From assembly GCF_913566895.1 (NCBI RefSeq), contig NZ_CAJYCN010000019.1, forward strand, positions 1 to 54,301: a DNA stretch of 54,301 nucleotides. The letters are read 5' to 3'. The notes beneath the pieces are model-generated. The model was not told where the DNA came from and made no database searches. It was given only the letters and a program-made list of their open reading frames with translations. Below are positions 8,938 to 16,453 of this stretch, one piece after another (position 1 is the first letter of the stretch; each line of letters starts with the position of its first letter). Origin of the DNA: Listeria ilorinensis (lineage in GTDB: Bacteria; Bacillota; Bacilli; Lactobacillales; Listeriaceae). Made by a program: the position numbers and the translations under genes.

Positions 8938-10935
8938 TTATGCGCGTGCTCCGATTTTTTCTAATGTATAAAGAACATCACGGCCTTCACGCATACCTTC
9001 TAGAATTTTTCGTGCTTGTTTGCTGTCGCCAATGTTGACAATTTCTACATGGTGCTCCTGCCCGTAATCAAGCAGCTCGCTAAGCCCAGGATTTTCCGGA
9101 CGCATGCCAAGGCAGACAAAACCATGGTCAAATGGAAGCTCGATTTCTTCGCCATCCGCTTTGACTTTGAAATGATCTGCACAAACCTCTGTTAGCGCGG
9201 TATTAGTCCGCTGCTCAACATGGTATTTTTCCAGCGTATCATTCATGGAAAGCTTTGTAATATGATCAAGGTCTTTTCCGAGAACCGGCAGCATTTCGAC
9301 AATTGTCACTTTTGCTCCCCGTTCTGCAAAGAATTCCACTACATCAAGTCCAACTGCACCGCCGCCGATAACTACAATTCGTTTATCTGCAAAATCTGTG
9401 AACTGATCAATTTTTGAGATTAAACCGAAAATAGAGTGAACAGATCCATTTTCTTGGTCAATGTACTCATGCAAACCTTTAATTGGTGGAAGTAAGGGTT
9501 TGGAGCCTGTCGCGTTGATCACGACATCTGGGTTATATTTATGAATGAAAGCAGTATCTGCTTTGGTGCCAGTAAAGATTTTTAGATTGTGGAGCGATCT
9601 TGCCCGATTTTCAAGATATGTCGGTAAGTCAGCGATCCGGCGTTTATCCGGCAGTTTCGAAATTTCTCTAGATAGACCGCCCAGATAATCTTTTTCTTCA
9701 AACAAGAAGGTGTCACAGCCAACTTCTGCTGCTGTACAAGCTGCCTCAAGTCCGGCGGTTCCACCACCAATCACAACGACATTCGTCGGACAGTTCACTT
9801 GTGTTTTCTTATAAGCATCTTCATTTATTATATCAGGATTCACCGTACAACGGATCGGTTTCGATTTCGCAATCCGATGATCTGCACAGCCAATATTGCA
9901 GGAAATACATTTTCTAAGCATGTGTTCCTGTCCAGCAGCCACTTTGTTGACCCAGTTTGGTTCAGCGATCAAGCCACGCCCCATCGCTAGAAAGTCCGCT
10001 TCACCGTTTGCCAGAATTTCTTCTGCTCGTCTTGGATCACGAATATTGCCACTTGTGATAGTTGGTTTGCCAAATTTATCGCGAACTGCTTTGGAAAGAT
10101 AGCTGCGCCAACCATCTTCAAGGTTCATTTGGTCGATCTGTAAATATAGATTGTTGTTGACTGCTGCCGACACATTCAAAATGTCCGCCTCTTCTTGGCA
10201 ATATTCTAAGATTTCCAGAATATCTTCCAAATGGTTGCCCCCGTCAATAAATTCGTCTGCACTGAAACGGAGAATAATCGGGAAGAACGGGCCAACTGTC
10301 GCCCGCACTTTTTCAATGACCAATTTGACGATCCGTGCCCGATTTTCGGCACTACCACCAAATTCATCTGTCCGCTTGTTATAAAGTGGTGATAAGAACT
10401 GGCACAGCAGGTAAGAATGTCCGGCATGGATCTCCACTGCATCAAAGCCTGCTTGTTGGACACGTCTCGCAGCTTCCCCGTATTTCTCAACGATATCATA
10501 GATTTCATCTTTCGTAAGTGGGCGCGGGATGATGCCGCCCGGTTTAGATGGTACATCCGATGCAGATACCGGCTGTAATCCGCCTAAGCGCCCCGGATAA
10601 GCCGAAGCCCCTGCATGGTTGATCTGTACAGAAACCATTGCACCATAACGATGCAGACGTTCAGTTGCCTTTACAAAACCCGGAATATACTGATCATTGT
10701 CGATCCGTAACTGCGTTGTCCCGTTTGTACCATAAGGAAAATCAATGCAAACGTTTTCGATTGTAATCATTCCAGTGCCGCCCTTTGCACGCTGCTCATA
10801 ATATTTAATATGTTCTTCTGGAAATTCACCGTTCATACTAGCCAGATTGGTTCCCATTGGCGGCATCACGATTCGATTTTTAAAGGTTGTGCGCTTTACT
10901 GTTAATGGTTTAAAAATATTCGGGTAATCAGTCAT
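8938..10935 (-). CDS. FadH/2-enoate-reductase-like NADH:flavin oxidoreductase
   Basis: This 665-aa protein joins an Old Yellow Enzyme TIM barrel (about 1-340; HAGHSYLLCQF and GGSAENR are visible), a [4Fe-4S] cluster motif (Cys343, Cys346, Cys350, Cys363) and an FAD/NAD pyridine-nucleotide-disulfide module with two dinucleotide folds (GGGTAG near 390 and GGGAVG in the C-terminal third). This is the layout of 2,4-dienoyl-CoA reductase, BaiCD/BaiH and 2-enoate reductases, which reduce activated C=C bonds. Operon partners aroE and aroD suggest that its substrate is an unsaturated hydroaromatic acid such as dehydroshikimate. I recall it as the L. monocytogenes lmo0489 type. The substrate is inference. 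Confidence 0.9.
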   Translation of the reverse strand: MTDYPNIFKPLTVKRTTFKNRIVMPPMGTNLASMNGEFPEEHIKYYEQRAKGGTGMITIENVCIDFPYGTNGTTQLRIDNDQYIPGFVKATERLHRYGAMVSVQINHAGASAYPGRLGGLQPVSASDVPSKPGGIIPRPLTKDEIYDIVEKYGEAARRVQQAGFDAVEIHAGHSYLLCQFLSPLYNKRTDEFGGSAENRARIVKLVIEKVRATVGPFFPIILRFSADEFIDGGNHLEDILEILEYCQEEADILNVSAAVNNNLYLQIDQMNLEDGWRSYLSKAVRDKFGKPTITSGNIRDPRRAEEILANGEADFLAMGRGLIAEPNWVNKVAAGQEHMLRKCISCNIGCADHRIAKSKPIRCTVNPDIINEDAYKKTQVNCPTNVVVIGGGTAGLEAACTAAEVGCDTFLFEEKDYLGGLSREISKLPDKRRIADLPTYLENRARSLHNLKIFTGTKADTAFIHKYNPDVVINATGSKPLLPPIKGLHEYIDQENGSVHSIFGLISKIDQFTDFADKRIVVIGGGAVGLDVVEFFAERGAKVTIVEMLPVLGKDLDHITKLSMNDTLEKYHVEQRTNTALTEVCADHFKVKADGEEIELPFDHGFVCLGMRPENPGLSELLDYGQEHHVEIVNIGDSKQARKILEGMREGRDVLYTLEKIGARA

Positions 10936-11024
10936 TCAAAATCTTCCTCCTGTAGAATAAGGTCCCGTATTCAGTTTTGTTAAGTTTTTCACGTTCATTT
11001 ATGCACAAATTCATTTACATGTTC

Positions 11025-11030
11025 ATTATA
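11025..11030 (-). promoter_or_regulatory. -10 box of the reductase-aroE-aroD operon
   Basis: A perfect TATAAT is on the minus strand 90 bp upstream of the reductase start. No good -35 is present at 17 bp (TAGATT), as expected for an activator-dependent promoter. Confidence 0.5.
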
Positions 11031-11075
11031 TCGCTCAACAATCTATTAATCTAATACATATTTTCATTATTATTG

Positions 11076-11090
11076 ATAGATTTTTTCTAT
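11076..11090. promoter_or_regulatory. candidate LysR-type operator (T-N11-A dyad)
   Basis: ATAGA-TTTTT-TCTAT is a perfect 5-bp dyad containing T-N11-A. It lies in the 205-bp divergent region, about 46 bp upstream of the -10 of the reductase operon on the minus strand and 50 bp upstream of the LysR start, typical for autoregulated LTTR pairs. Confidence 0.55.
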
Positions 11091-11140
11091 AAAATGACGT
11101 ACACTAAGGAAAAGAAAATCTTGAACAGGAGGACGGGATT

Positions 11141-12040
11141 ATGAATCTGCGTCAGCTGTATTATTTTCGGAAGCTGGCTGAAAAAGAGCATTATACAGAG
11201 GCAGCTGCCGAACTTTCAATCACTCAGCCTTCACTGAGCCATGCAATCTCTGAACTTGAGAAAGAACTGGGCACTTATTTATTTGAAAAACAAGGTCGGA
11301 ACATCCGTTTGACAAAATATGGTCGTTTTTTTCTCGCTTATGTAGAAAAATCACTGGATGAACTTGAAAAAGGGGAGCGGCTTCTGCAAGAACTCACCAG
11401 TCCCTCCAAAGGAAAAATTGATTTGGGCTTTATTTATACAATGGGCGCTCATTTTGTGCCCGAACTGGTACAAGCCTTTACTTCTGAGCCAGGGAATAAG
11501 GAAGTCACTTTTTCATTTTTCCAAGGGGCTACGAATTCAATCATTCCCAAATTAAAAGCAGAAAAGTTTGATTTGGCGATCTGCTCCTATGTAGAAGACG
11601 AGCCGGAAATCCAATTTACACCCATCACGCGGCAGGAACTTGTCGTTGTGGTTGCTAGAAATCATCCACTCGCACAAAAATCAAGTATTGATTTACATGA
11701 AACAGCTGATTATCCGTTCGTCTTTTTTGCCGATACAAGCGGATTGCGTCCTTTGATTGACTCTTTATTTGCTGAAATCGGAATCACACCAAACATTGCT
11801 TGCTATGTAGAAGAAGATACAGCCATGGCAGGTCTTGTCAGTGTTAATTATGGGATTGCCATTATGCCGAATATTTCATCGCTACCCCATTACGATGTAA
11901 AAGTTCTTCCGCTAACGAGTCCACAGCATGATCGTTTTATTTATCTAGCTACAGTCAAGAATCGCTATCTTCCACCAGCTGCACGTAAATTTCGTGATTT
12001 TGCGATTCAGTTTGGTGAAGACAACTATCTACATAAATAA
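11141..12040 (+). CDS. LysR-type transcriptional regulator (QuiR-like)
   Basis: This 299-aa LTTR has an N-terminal winged HTH (about 1-60: MNLRQLYYF, AAAELSITQPSLSHAISELE) and a C-terminal periplasmic-binding-like effector domain (about 90-295). It is divergent from the reductase-aroE-aroD operon and probably controls it through the shared intergenic region. In L. monocytogenes a LysR regulator called QuiR responds to shikimate and activates such genes (recalled literature). Assigning this protein as its ortholog is inference from context. A GGAGG site precedes the ATG. Confidence 0.9.
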   Translation: MNLRQLYYFRKLAEKEHYTEAAAELSITQPSLSHAISELEKELGTYLFEKQGRNIRLTKYGRFFLAYVEKSLDELEKGERLLQELTSPSKGKIDLGFIYTMGAHFVPELVQAFTSEPGNKEVTFSFFQGATNSIIPKLKAEKFDLAICSYVEDEPEIQFTPITRQELVVVVARNHPLAQKSSIDLHETADYPFVFFADTSGLRPLIDSLFAEIGITPNIACYVEEDTAMAGLVSVNYGIAIMPNISSLPHYDVKVLPLTSPQHDRFIYLATVKNRYLPPAARKFRDFAIQFGEDNYLHK

Positions 12041-12042
12041 AC

Positions 12043-12082
12043 AGACACCGGTTGGCAGGAATCTCCCTGCAAATCGGTGTCT
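12043..12082. terminator. bidirectional terminator between LysR and Nudix genes
   Basis: AGACACCG (12043-12050) pairs with CGGTGTCT (12075-12082), with an inner GCAGG/CCTGC stem. It lies between two converging genes and is followed by ATTTTT on the plus strand. Confidence 0.8.
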
Positions 12083-12092
12083 ATTTTTGATT

Positions 12093-12824
12093 TTAAAAGA
12101 AAATACTATGTGCTCTCGCTTCAGAAACAAATCGATAATTGCCTGCTTCATCTTGCTCAATAAACGGCAGTAGATTCAAATAGGAAGCAAATTCTTCAAA
12201 TGGCGGCAGTGTCCCTTGCTTCGTGCAGCCCTCAAGCACCGCATAAAGATCTACCTCAGAGAAGACTTTCGGCAAAAAGTCACTAACTTTTGTCGTCAAA
12301 AGGATTTCCTTCGTAATGCTTTCAAAAGCATCTGTCAAAATATCCTTATGATCAAATGCCAGTGGAAGTTCCAATGCTTTTTCAATCGAAAAAAGTGCAA
12401 CATTCTGTGCATCATCTCCAGCTGCTCTTTTTTCCAGTGCTTCCAGCGGTACAAAAGCATAATGTGCTCGGGAAATGATCCAGCCACGCGGGTCACGGCC
12501 CGGTTTATCATAGACGCCAAATGCTGTCAGAGGAATATCTGTCAAACCGGTTTCTTCTTCCAGTTCGCGAATCCCTGCCGTATGGGCATCCTCATGCTCA
12601 TCAACAAATCCACCGGGGATCGCCCATTTACCACCTTCCATATTCGGCTTGCCTTCTGCATTCATTTTAGCCCGCTCAATTAGTAAGATGTGCAGTTTAG
12701 GACGATTCGCTTCATTTTTAACTGTAAATAATAAAATATCGCTCGTATAGCCATCTGGTGTTCGAAATACTGAGGCATCATAACTTTTAAGTGCATCTTC
12801 TGCTTTTATAAATTGATCAGTCAT
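12093..12824 (-). CDS. Nudix hydrolase with C-terminal winged helix (NrtR-like)
   Basis: This 243-aa protein has a complete Nudix box around residues 71-93 (GGFVDEHEDAHTAGIRELEE then ETGL), so pyrophosphohydrolase activity is possible, probably on ADP-ribose or a related nucleotide. The LAFDHKDIL segment followed by a ~70-residue C-terminal region with FLPKVFSEVDLYAVLEG matches the NrtR arrangement, in which the Nudix domain is the sensor of an NAD-metabolism repressor. Whether it binds DNA cannot be told from sequence alone. Its start overlaps the upstream CmpB-like gene by 4 bp (ATGA). Confidence 0.82.
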   Translation of the reverse strand: MTDQFIKAEDALKSYDASVFRTPDGYTSDILLFTVKNEANRPKLHILLIERAKMNAEGKPNMEGGKWAIPGGFVDEHEDAHTAGIRELEEETGLTDIPLTAFGVYDKPGRDPRGWIISRAHYAFVPLEALEKRAAGDDAQNVALFSIEKALELPLAFDHKDILTDAFESITKEILLTTKVSDFLPKVFSEVDLYAVLEGCTKQGTLPPFEEFASYLNLLPFIEQDEAGNYRFVSEARAHSIFF

Positions 12825-13618
12825 TCTTTTTCCTCTTTTCTTTTTTTATCATCCAGTTTAAGCAAAGTAGTGCGTAAATTCTCGAAATGTGGCATCTGTT
12901 TCAATTTCATATTCGGAAAAGCCTTCAGCATTCGGCGTTCGGAAAATCGAAGCGGTCGCATCCCATGAGCCAGCTTCCAGTTTTCCTTTTCGTGTAGCTG
13001 CCCATTTTTCTGTAAACTTGCCTCAAATTCGGCCGTTCGTTTTTCAAGTGAGGCTCTCAGCTCATCTGCCTGATGCTCCATTTTGATGTGAAAATCGTGG
13101 ATTGCTTTTTGAAAGCCAACCATACTTGTAACTGATTTTACCGTATCTATAAGCATAAGTATAGTGATGATCGCCGGTAAATAAAAACCGACTTGTCCGT
13201 AAAGCCAATTTGCGAACTGTTCTACTTCCGGATTAATCACTTTGACAATCAGTGTACAGCCGAATCCCCAGAATAGCGAGACAGGCACAGCAATTCGACC
13301 ACCGATATTTAGCGGGACATCATGATAATCCCACCAAGTCGCATGAAAAAATTTTTCCAAAAAATAGCTTGTCAAATATTCCAAAATAGACACCAGCACA
13401 GCAGACAGCAAAAACAACCAAACAATGTGGTCTTTCAGCGGATCCATCAAGTAGAGGACCAGTACAACGCCAAACCCGTAAATCGGGCAGTATGGCCCAA
13501 ATAAGAACCCGCGATAAACATATTTCCGTGCCTTTAATGAACAGTAGACAGTCTCCCATAACCAGCCCATCACTGCATAAATGAAAAAAAGAATAATTGC
13601 TATTCCCCAAGATTCCAT
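12821..13618 (-). CDS. putative ABC-transporter type IV (CmpB-like) membrane protein
   Basis: This is a 265-aa protein. I place the start at the ATG at 13618 because AAAGGAG lies eight bases before it; an upstream in-frame start would add 10 residues. It has four or five TM segments in the first ~175 residues, with WLWETVYCS and FLFGPYCPIYGFG, the signature of the CmpB/DUF1113 family. A C-terminal cytoplasmic coiled region is rich in Glu/Lys. Function is unknown. It is translationally coupled to the Nudix gene. Confidence 0.8.
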   Translation of the reverse strand: MESWGIAIILFFIYAVMGWLWETVYCSLKARKYVYRGFLFGPYCPIYGFGVVLVLYLMDPLKDHIVWLFLLSAVLVSILEYLTSYFLEKFFHATWWDYHDVPLNIGGRIAVPVSLFWGFGCTLIVKVINPEVEQFANWLYGQVGFYLPAIITILMLIDTVKSVTSMVGFQKAIHDFHIKMEHQADELRASLEKRTAEFEASLQKNGQLHEKENWKLAHGMRPLRFSERRMLKAFPNMKLKQMPHFENLRTTLLKLDDKKRKEEKE

Positions 13619-13682
13619 GATTTCGCTCCTTTGTTCATTTTTACACAATCATCTTTATGTCTTACCCGAAAACAGCTATCAA

Positions 13683-13713
13683 AAAACCCACAACAAATAC
13701 TGTTGCGGGTTTT
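13683..13713 (-). terminator. rpmF terminator
   Basis: A hairpin has arms AAAACCC-A-CAACA and TGTTG-C-GGGTTTT (one mismatch) just after the rpmF stop on the minus strand. Confidence 0.65.
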
Positions 13714-13718
13714 ACGTT

Positions 13719-13883
13719 TTAAATAATTTGTTTGCCGCCATATGTGCCATCAGGCGAAATCCGGTGACTCATGCGGTATTCTCCAGTTTCTTTATCAAAT
13801 TGCAAGCCCGGCACCGTTAAACCTTTATGCGTCCGACGCTTGTTTTTCTTTGCTTTCGACGTACGTCTTGCTGGTACAGCCAT
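13719..13883 (-). CDS. rpmF: 50S ribosomal protein L32
   Basis: The protein is 54 aa starting [20 protein letters not shown]. The start is at 13883, preceded by GGAGGTG; a longer in-frame extension to 13967 is not supported. There are no cysteines, so this is the zinc-independent form of L32, unlike the CxxC form of many bacteria. It lies 65 bp downstream of the nitroreductase gene and has its own terminator. In L. monocytogenes rpmF sits at the same place between lmo0485 and lmo0487 as I recall. Confidence 0.96.
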   Translation of the reverse strand: MAVPARRTSKAKKNKRRTHKGLTVPGLQFDKETGEYRMSHRISPDGTYGGKQII

Positions 13884-13948
13884 TTTTTGCACCTCCACTC
13901 TTTCACATTTCCCATTGTAACGCTGCGAGCTCTTTTTTTCAAACTGCC

Positions 13949-14524
13949 TTAGATTTCTTTCACCCATTCACTGGCAGATCGGCGGGGTTTTGGGCTTGGG
14001 ATCTCTGTTATCCGTGTCAAAGCAAAAACACCCATGACCTTTTCATCCGCCGGAATCCCCAATTTCTCTTGAAAGGCCTGTTCAAAAATAAATTTCCCTG
14101 AACGCCATAATGTGCCGATTTCTTTTTCGAAAGCCAGTATCTGGAAATTCTGAATAAATGCACTCACTGCACAAATTGCTTCAAAGTCTTTCTTTTCGTC
14201 ACCCGTAACAGTGGACGTAATAATTAAAATCAGCGGACTATCGCCCACTTTCTTTTGCTGACTAGTAGCCAGTTCTGCTTTTTTCTCCTCCGTAAGTGGC
14301 GCATCCGCCTTGGCAGAAATTCCCGCGATTACAGCTTGGAAATAGAGGCCTTTTTGGACATCTTTATCAATTGTATAAACATGCCAAGGCTCGACTTTAC
14401 TATGAAAAGGAGCTGATCCAGCCGCTTCTAACAACTCGGTCACAACTTTTTTGTCGAGCGGCTGATTGATGATTTTCTTGATCGAACGTCGTTTCAAGAC
14501 TGGATGATCACTCGTGATTTCCAT
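13949..14524 (-). CDS. nitroreductase family protein
   Basis: This 191-aa FMN-dependent nitroreductase-fold protein has an N-terminal RRSIKKI motif of the phosphate-binding type, the [14 protein letters not shown] segment and GTLWRSG. It probably uses NAD(P)H, with an unknown acceptor. Its start overlaps the end of isdG by 17 bp, so the two are translationally coupled and share the Fur-controlled promoter. A role as a reductase partner or in handling heme breakdown products is inference. Confidence 0.88.
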   Translation of the reverse strand: MEITSDHPVLKRRSIKKIINQPLDKKVVTELLEAAGSAPFHSKVEPWHVYTIDKDVQKGLYFQAVIAGISAKADAPLTEEKKAELATSQQKKVGDSPLILIITSTVTGDEKKDFEAICAVSAFIQNFQILAFEKEIGTLWRSGKFIFEQAFQEKLGIPADEKVMGVFALTRITEIPSPKPRRSASEWVKEI

Positions 14525-14894
14525 CTAGATTGACCTCCCTTTCAGCTGGTGCCTGCAAATGGACGACTTCATATTGTGTGATCGTACTGCTTAAGATTCC
14601 TTTGCGGTCACGCTGCTGGTCACGGCTGTTTTTCGTTCGACCATGTGTTTTTTTGAAAGAGTCGCTTTTTACCCAAGCCTTTTGTGCCGCCTCATCTATC
14701 CACTTACTTGTCACCACAATTTCCTCATAATCAGCATCTGGCAAATGCGTCTGCCAAAGCTCAAATCCTAAAAAACCTTCTACTTCAGCAATTTGTCGAG
14801 TCGGCGCCCCATCGCCTGCATGACCAGCAAATTGTTGAATAACATGTGCTGCATGTCCTTTTTCTACTTTGATTGTGTTTGTCACAATGATCAT
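14508..14894 (-). CDS. isdG: heme-degrading monooxygenase IsdG family
   Basis: This 128-aa ABM-fold (ferredoxin-like) heme oxygenase releases iron from heme in the cytoplasm. The N-W-H catalytic set is readable as Asn6, Trp74 and His84 (W-x9-H spacing as in S. aureus IsdG). A Fur box inside its promoter shows iron control. The C-terminal ~25 residues (after QYEVVHLQ) extend beyond the core fold. It is followed by a coupled nitroreductase gene. I recall the L. monocytogenes equivalent as lmo0484. Confidence 0.92.
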   Translation of the reverse strand: MIIVTNTIKVEKGHAAHVIQQFAGHAGDGAPTRQIAEVEGFLGFELWQTHLPDADYEEIVVTSKWIDEAAQKAWVKSDSFKKTHGRTKNSRDQQRDRKGILSSTITQYEVVHLQAPAEREVNLDGNHE

Positions 14895-14933
14895 TTACAC
14901 TACCCCCATTATAATTGATTGCGCTTTAGCACC

Positions 14934-14962
14934 ATTATATTGATAATGATTCTCATTGTCAA
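14934..14962 (-). promoter_or_regulatory. isdG promoter with embedded Fur box
   Basis: On the minus strand, a perfect TTGACA (14957-14962) and a perfect TATAAT (14934-14939) are separated by 17 bp. The Fur box GATAATGATTCTCATTGTC (plus strand 14942-14960) fills the spacer and part of the -35; it matches the 19-bp consensus at 17 positions. Fur-Fe binding would block RNA polymerase directly. The -35 overlaps the last codons of the upstream DUF488 gene. Confidence 0.88.
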
Positions 14963-15318
14963 TTATTGATATTTTGCAACCACTCTTGTAGAACAACAGC
15001 TTGATTATGCGCAGTATCCTTGGCGCCATAAAGAAGAGTCACATTCCCCTCGGATAAAACTTTTTTGATATAGGCTCGAAAGTCAGCGGCCTGCGGATTC
15101 TCAGCAAGTTCTTTTAAATACGCCTTTTCAAATGCCTCAAACGATATTTCTTTCTGGTGAAAAGCTTTTCGGAGTTCATTCGTTGGTGCTATTTCTTTTG
15201 ACCAATCATCAAGGTCAGCATTTTCTTTTGAGATTCCGCGCGGCCACAAACGATCGATCAAAATCCGTATGCCATCTTCCTTGCTAGACTGCTCATAAAT
15301 TCGCTTAATTTTTAACAA
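14959..15318 (-). CDS. DUF488 family protein
   Basis: This 119-aa protein is of the YeaO-like DUF488 family: RILIDRLWPRGISKE near residues 18-32, DDWSKEIAPT, and the C-terminal VTLLYGAKDTAHNQAVVL segment. The biochemical role is unknown. The start is TTG, with GAAGGGG at a suitable distance upstream. Its stop codon lies inside the isdG promoter/Fur box. Confidence 0.82.
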   Translation of the reverse strand: MLKIKRIYEQSSKEDGIRILIDRLWPRGISKENADLDDWSKEIAPTNELRKAFHQKEISFEAFEKAYLKELAENPQAADFRAYIKKVLSEGNVTLLYGAKDTAHNQAVVLQEWLQNINN

Positions 15319-15571
15319 TCAGACCCCTTCTTTCACTTTTTTAAGTGATTCTTATCTCTTTACCGCCCTCTTCTCATTTTTGAGCCTTATCATAAACAAT
15401 AGATTCCAACCACAATTACTTTTTCCCCTTTTTTTGTAATTGTGAATCTTATACTCCCTTTTTCAGCTCATCCGGTAGGTGGGCTGTTTTTTATTTTACC
15501 TAATTAAAAGCACCACCTTAAAAGGGGTGCTTTTATACATTTTAGCCAGCAACTATTGCTTTGCCTCTGTG
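15319..15571. other. intergenic region with array of hairpins
   Basis: No gene of normal size is seen. Inverted repeats are CACTT/AAGTG near 15333-15346, CTCA/TGAG near 15374-15385, CACAATTAC/GTAATTGTG near 15409-15442, CAGCTCATC/GGTGGGCTG near 15464-15486 followed by TTTTTT on the plus strand, and AAAAGCACC/GGTGCTTTT near 15506-15534. On the minus strand most of this would be the long leader of the DUF488 gene. It may be a structured RNA. Confidence 0.4.
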
Positions 15572-15625
15572 TCATATAACAAATAGTAAAGTTCCTATAA
15601 AAATAATTATTGCTAAACTCGTCAT
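15572..15625 (-). CDS. possible 17-residue hydrophobic peptide
   Basis: The frame MTSLAIIIFIGTLLFVI is preceded by AGGGGAT 10 bases before the ATG and followed by a terminator-like hairpin (15506-15534). The peptide is one short TM-like segment, like small membrane peptides or type I toxins. No clear promoter is seen. It may be chance. Confidence 0.25.
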   Translation of the reverse strand: MTSLAIIIFIGTLLFVI

Positions 15626-15716
15626 TATAAATAATCCCCTATTTTTTCTTTTTCTCCTTACTTTTCACGAGTGATAACGAATAAACATGGTTGAATTTAA
15701 AATACGGCTATAAAAA

Positions 15717-15741
15717 AGCTGCCCTCATTTCGTGGACAGCT
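15717..15741 (-). terminator. terminator of the 140-aa hypothetical gene
   Basis: AGCTGCCC pairs with GGACAGCT (one G-T pair), followed on the minus strand by TTTTTTATAG. Confidence 0.7.
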
Positions 15742-15795
15742 CGAATTTCAATGCTATGAAGTTGCTATTTTCTTCTCAACACATGATCTGCATTT

Positions 15796-16218
15796 TTATG
15801 ACTTAACTCCGTTAAACTCTCCTAAAACCGCAAAAATTTGGTGAATATCTTGCTTGATGTCCTGATAACGACCCTCGCGATAATAATCCATAAAACCTTC
15901 TAGTCCGCATTTAATCACTGTGAATTCTGTCGGATGATTTTCACGTTCGGTGCATTCAATTGATTTTTCAGCCAGTTCGCCGGCCTCTCTTTCATTAAAA
16001 CCGAATTGATATACTAACGCTGCCACAAGGCTTGACTGTACATCGCTACCGCTCGCATCCATTTCTGAACCAAGCATCGTCAACATCCCTAATAAATAGG
16101 CAACGATTACTTTAATTTCTTTTTTTGAATATTTATCTCGATTAAAATCAATGGTTTCTACAAACAAAGCTGCACATTTTTCGGCTTCTGCAAAAAATGA
16201 TTTATCCAACTTCCTCAA
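15796..16218 (-). CDS. hypothetical 140-aa cytoplasmic protein
   Basis: I do not recognise this family with confidence; it is somewhat like small alpha-helical immunity-type proteins. It is soluble, acidic and mostly helical by appearance, with VAYLLGMLTMLGSEMD near residues 39-54. The start is TTG with AAGGAG five to six bases upstream. A consensus-like promoter and a terminator-like hairpin precede it, which suggests control by attenuation. It is single and divergent from the RsbR-like gene. Confidence 0.7.
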   Translation of the reverse strand: MRKLDKSFFAEAEKCAALFVETIDFNRDKYSKKEIKVIVAYLLGMLTMLGSEMDASGSDVQSSLVAALVYQFGFNEREAGELAEKSIECTERENHPTEFTVIKCGLEGFMDYYREGRYQDIKQDIHQIFAVLGEFNGVKS

Positions 16219-16230
16219 CGCTCCTTTTTA

Positions 16231-16250
16231 AAGAAAAACAAGCAGTTTCT
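16231..16250 (-). promoter_or_regulatory. attenuator-like leader hairpin
   Basis: On the minus strand AGCAGTT-GCAGA-AACTGCT is followed by TGTTTTTCTTT, then the RBS of the 140-aa gene. It sits between that gene's promoter and start codon and there is no other upstream gene on this strand, so it is best read as an attenuator. Confidence 0.5.
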
Positions 16251-16287
16251 GCAACTGCTTTCGTCACTATTTCCAAATGACAAATTT

Positions 16288-16315
16288 ATTATAACACTTT
16301 TATTTTTAGTGACAA
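16288..16315 (-). promoter_or_regulatory. promoter of the 140-aa hypothetical gene
   Basis: On the minus strand, TTGTCA (16310-16315) and TATAAT (16288-16293) are separated by 16 bp. Confidence 0.65.
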
Positions 16316-16453
16316 GAGGCGATGTGATAAGAATGCGTTTTCTTCATAAATTTTATTTTTTCTACGCTCAATTTGGATAAATATTTTAAAAAACAGTCAA
16401 TTTGTACTACAATAAAGATAAGGTTTTTAATTCAAAGCATCGGAGGAAAAAAC

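Noticed and set aside
12216-12683. 155-codon plus-strand ORF
   Set aside because: Antisense to the Nudix gene, whose motifs are clear; no RBS.
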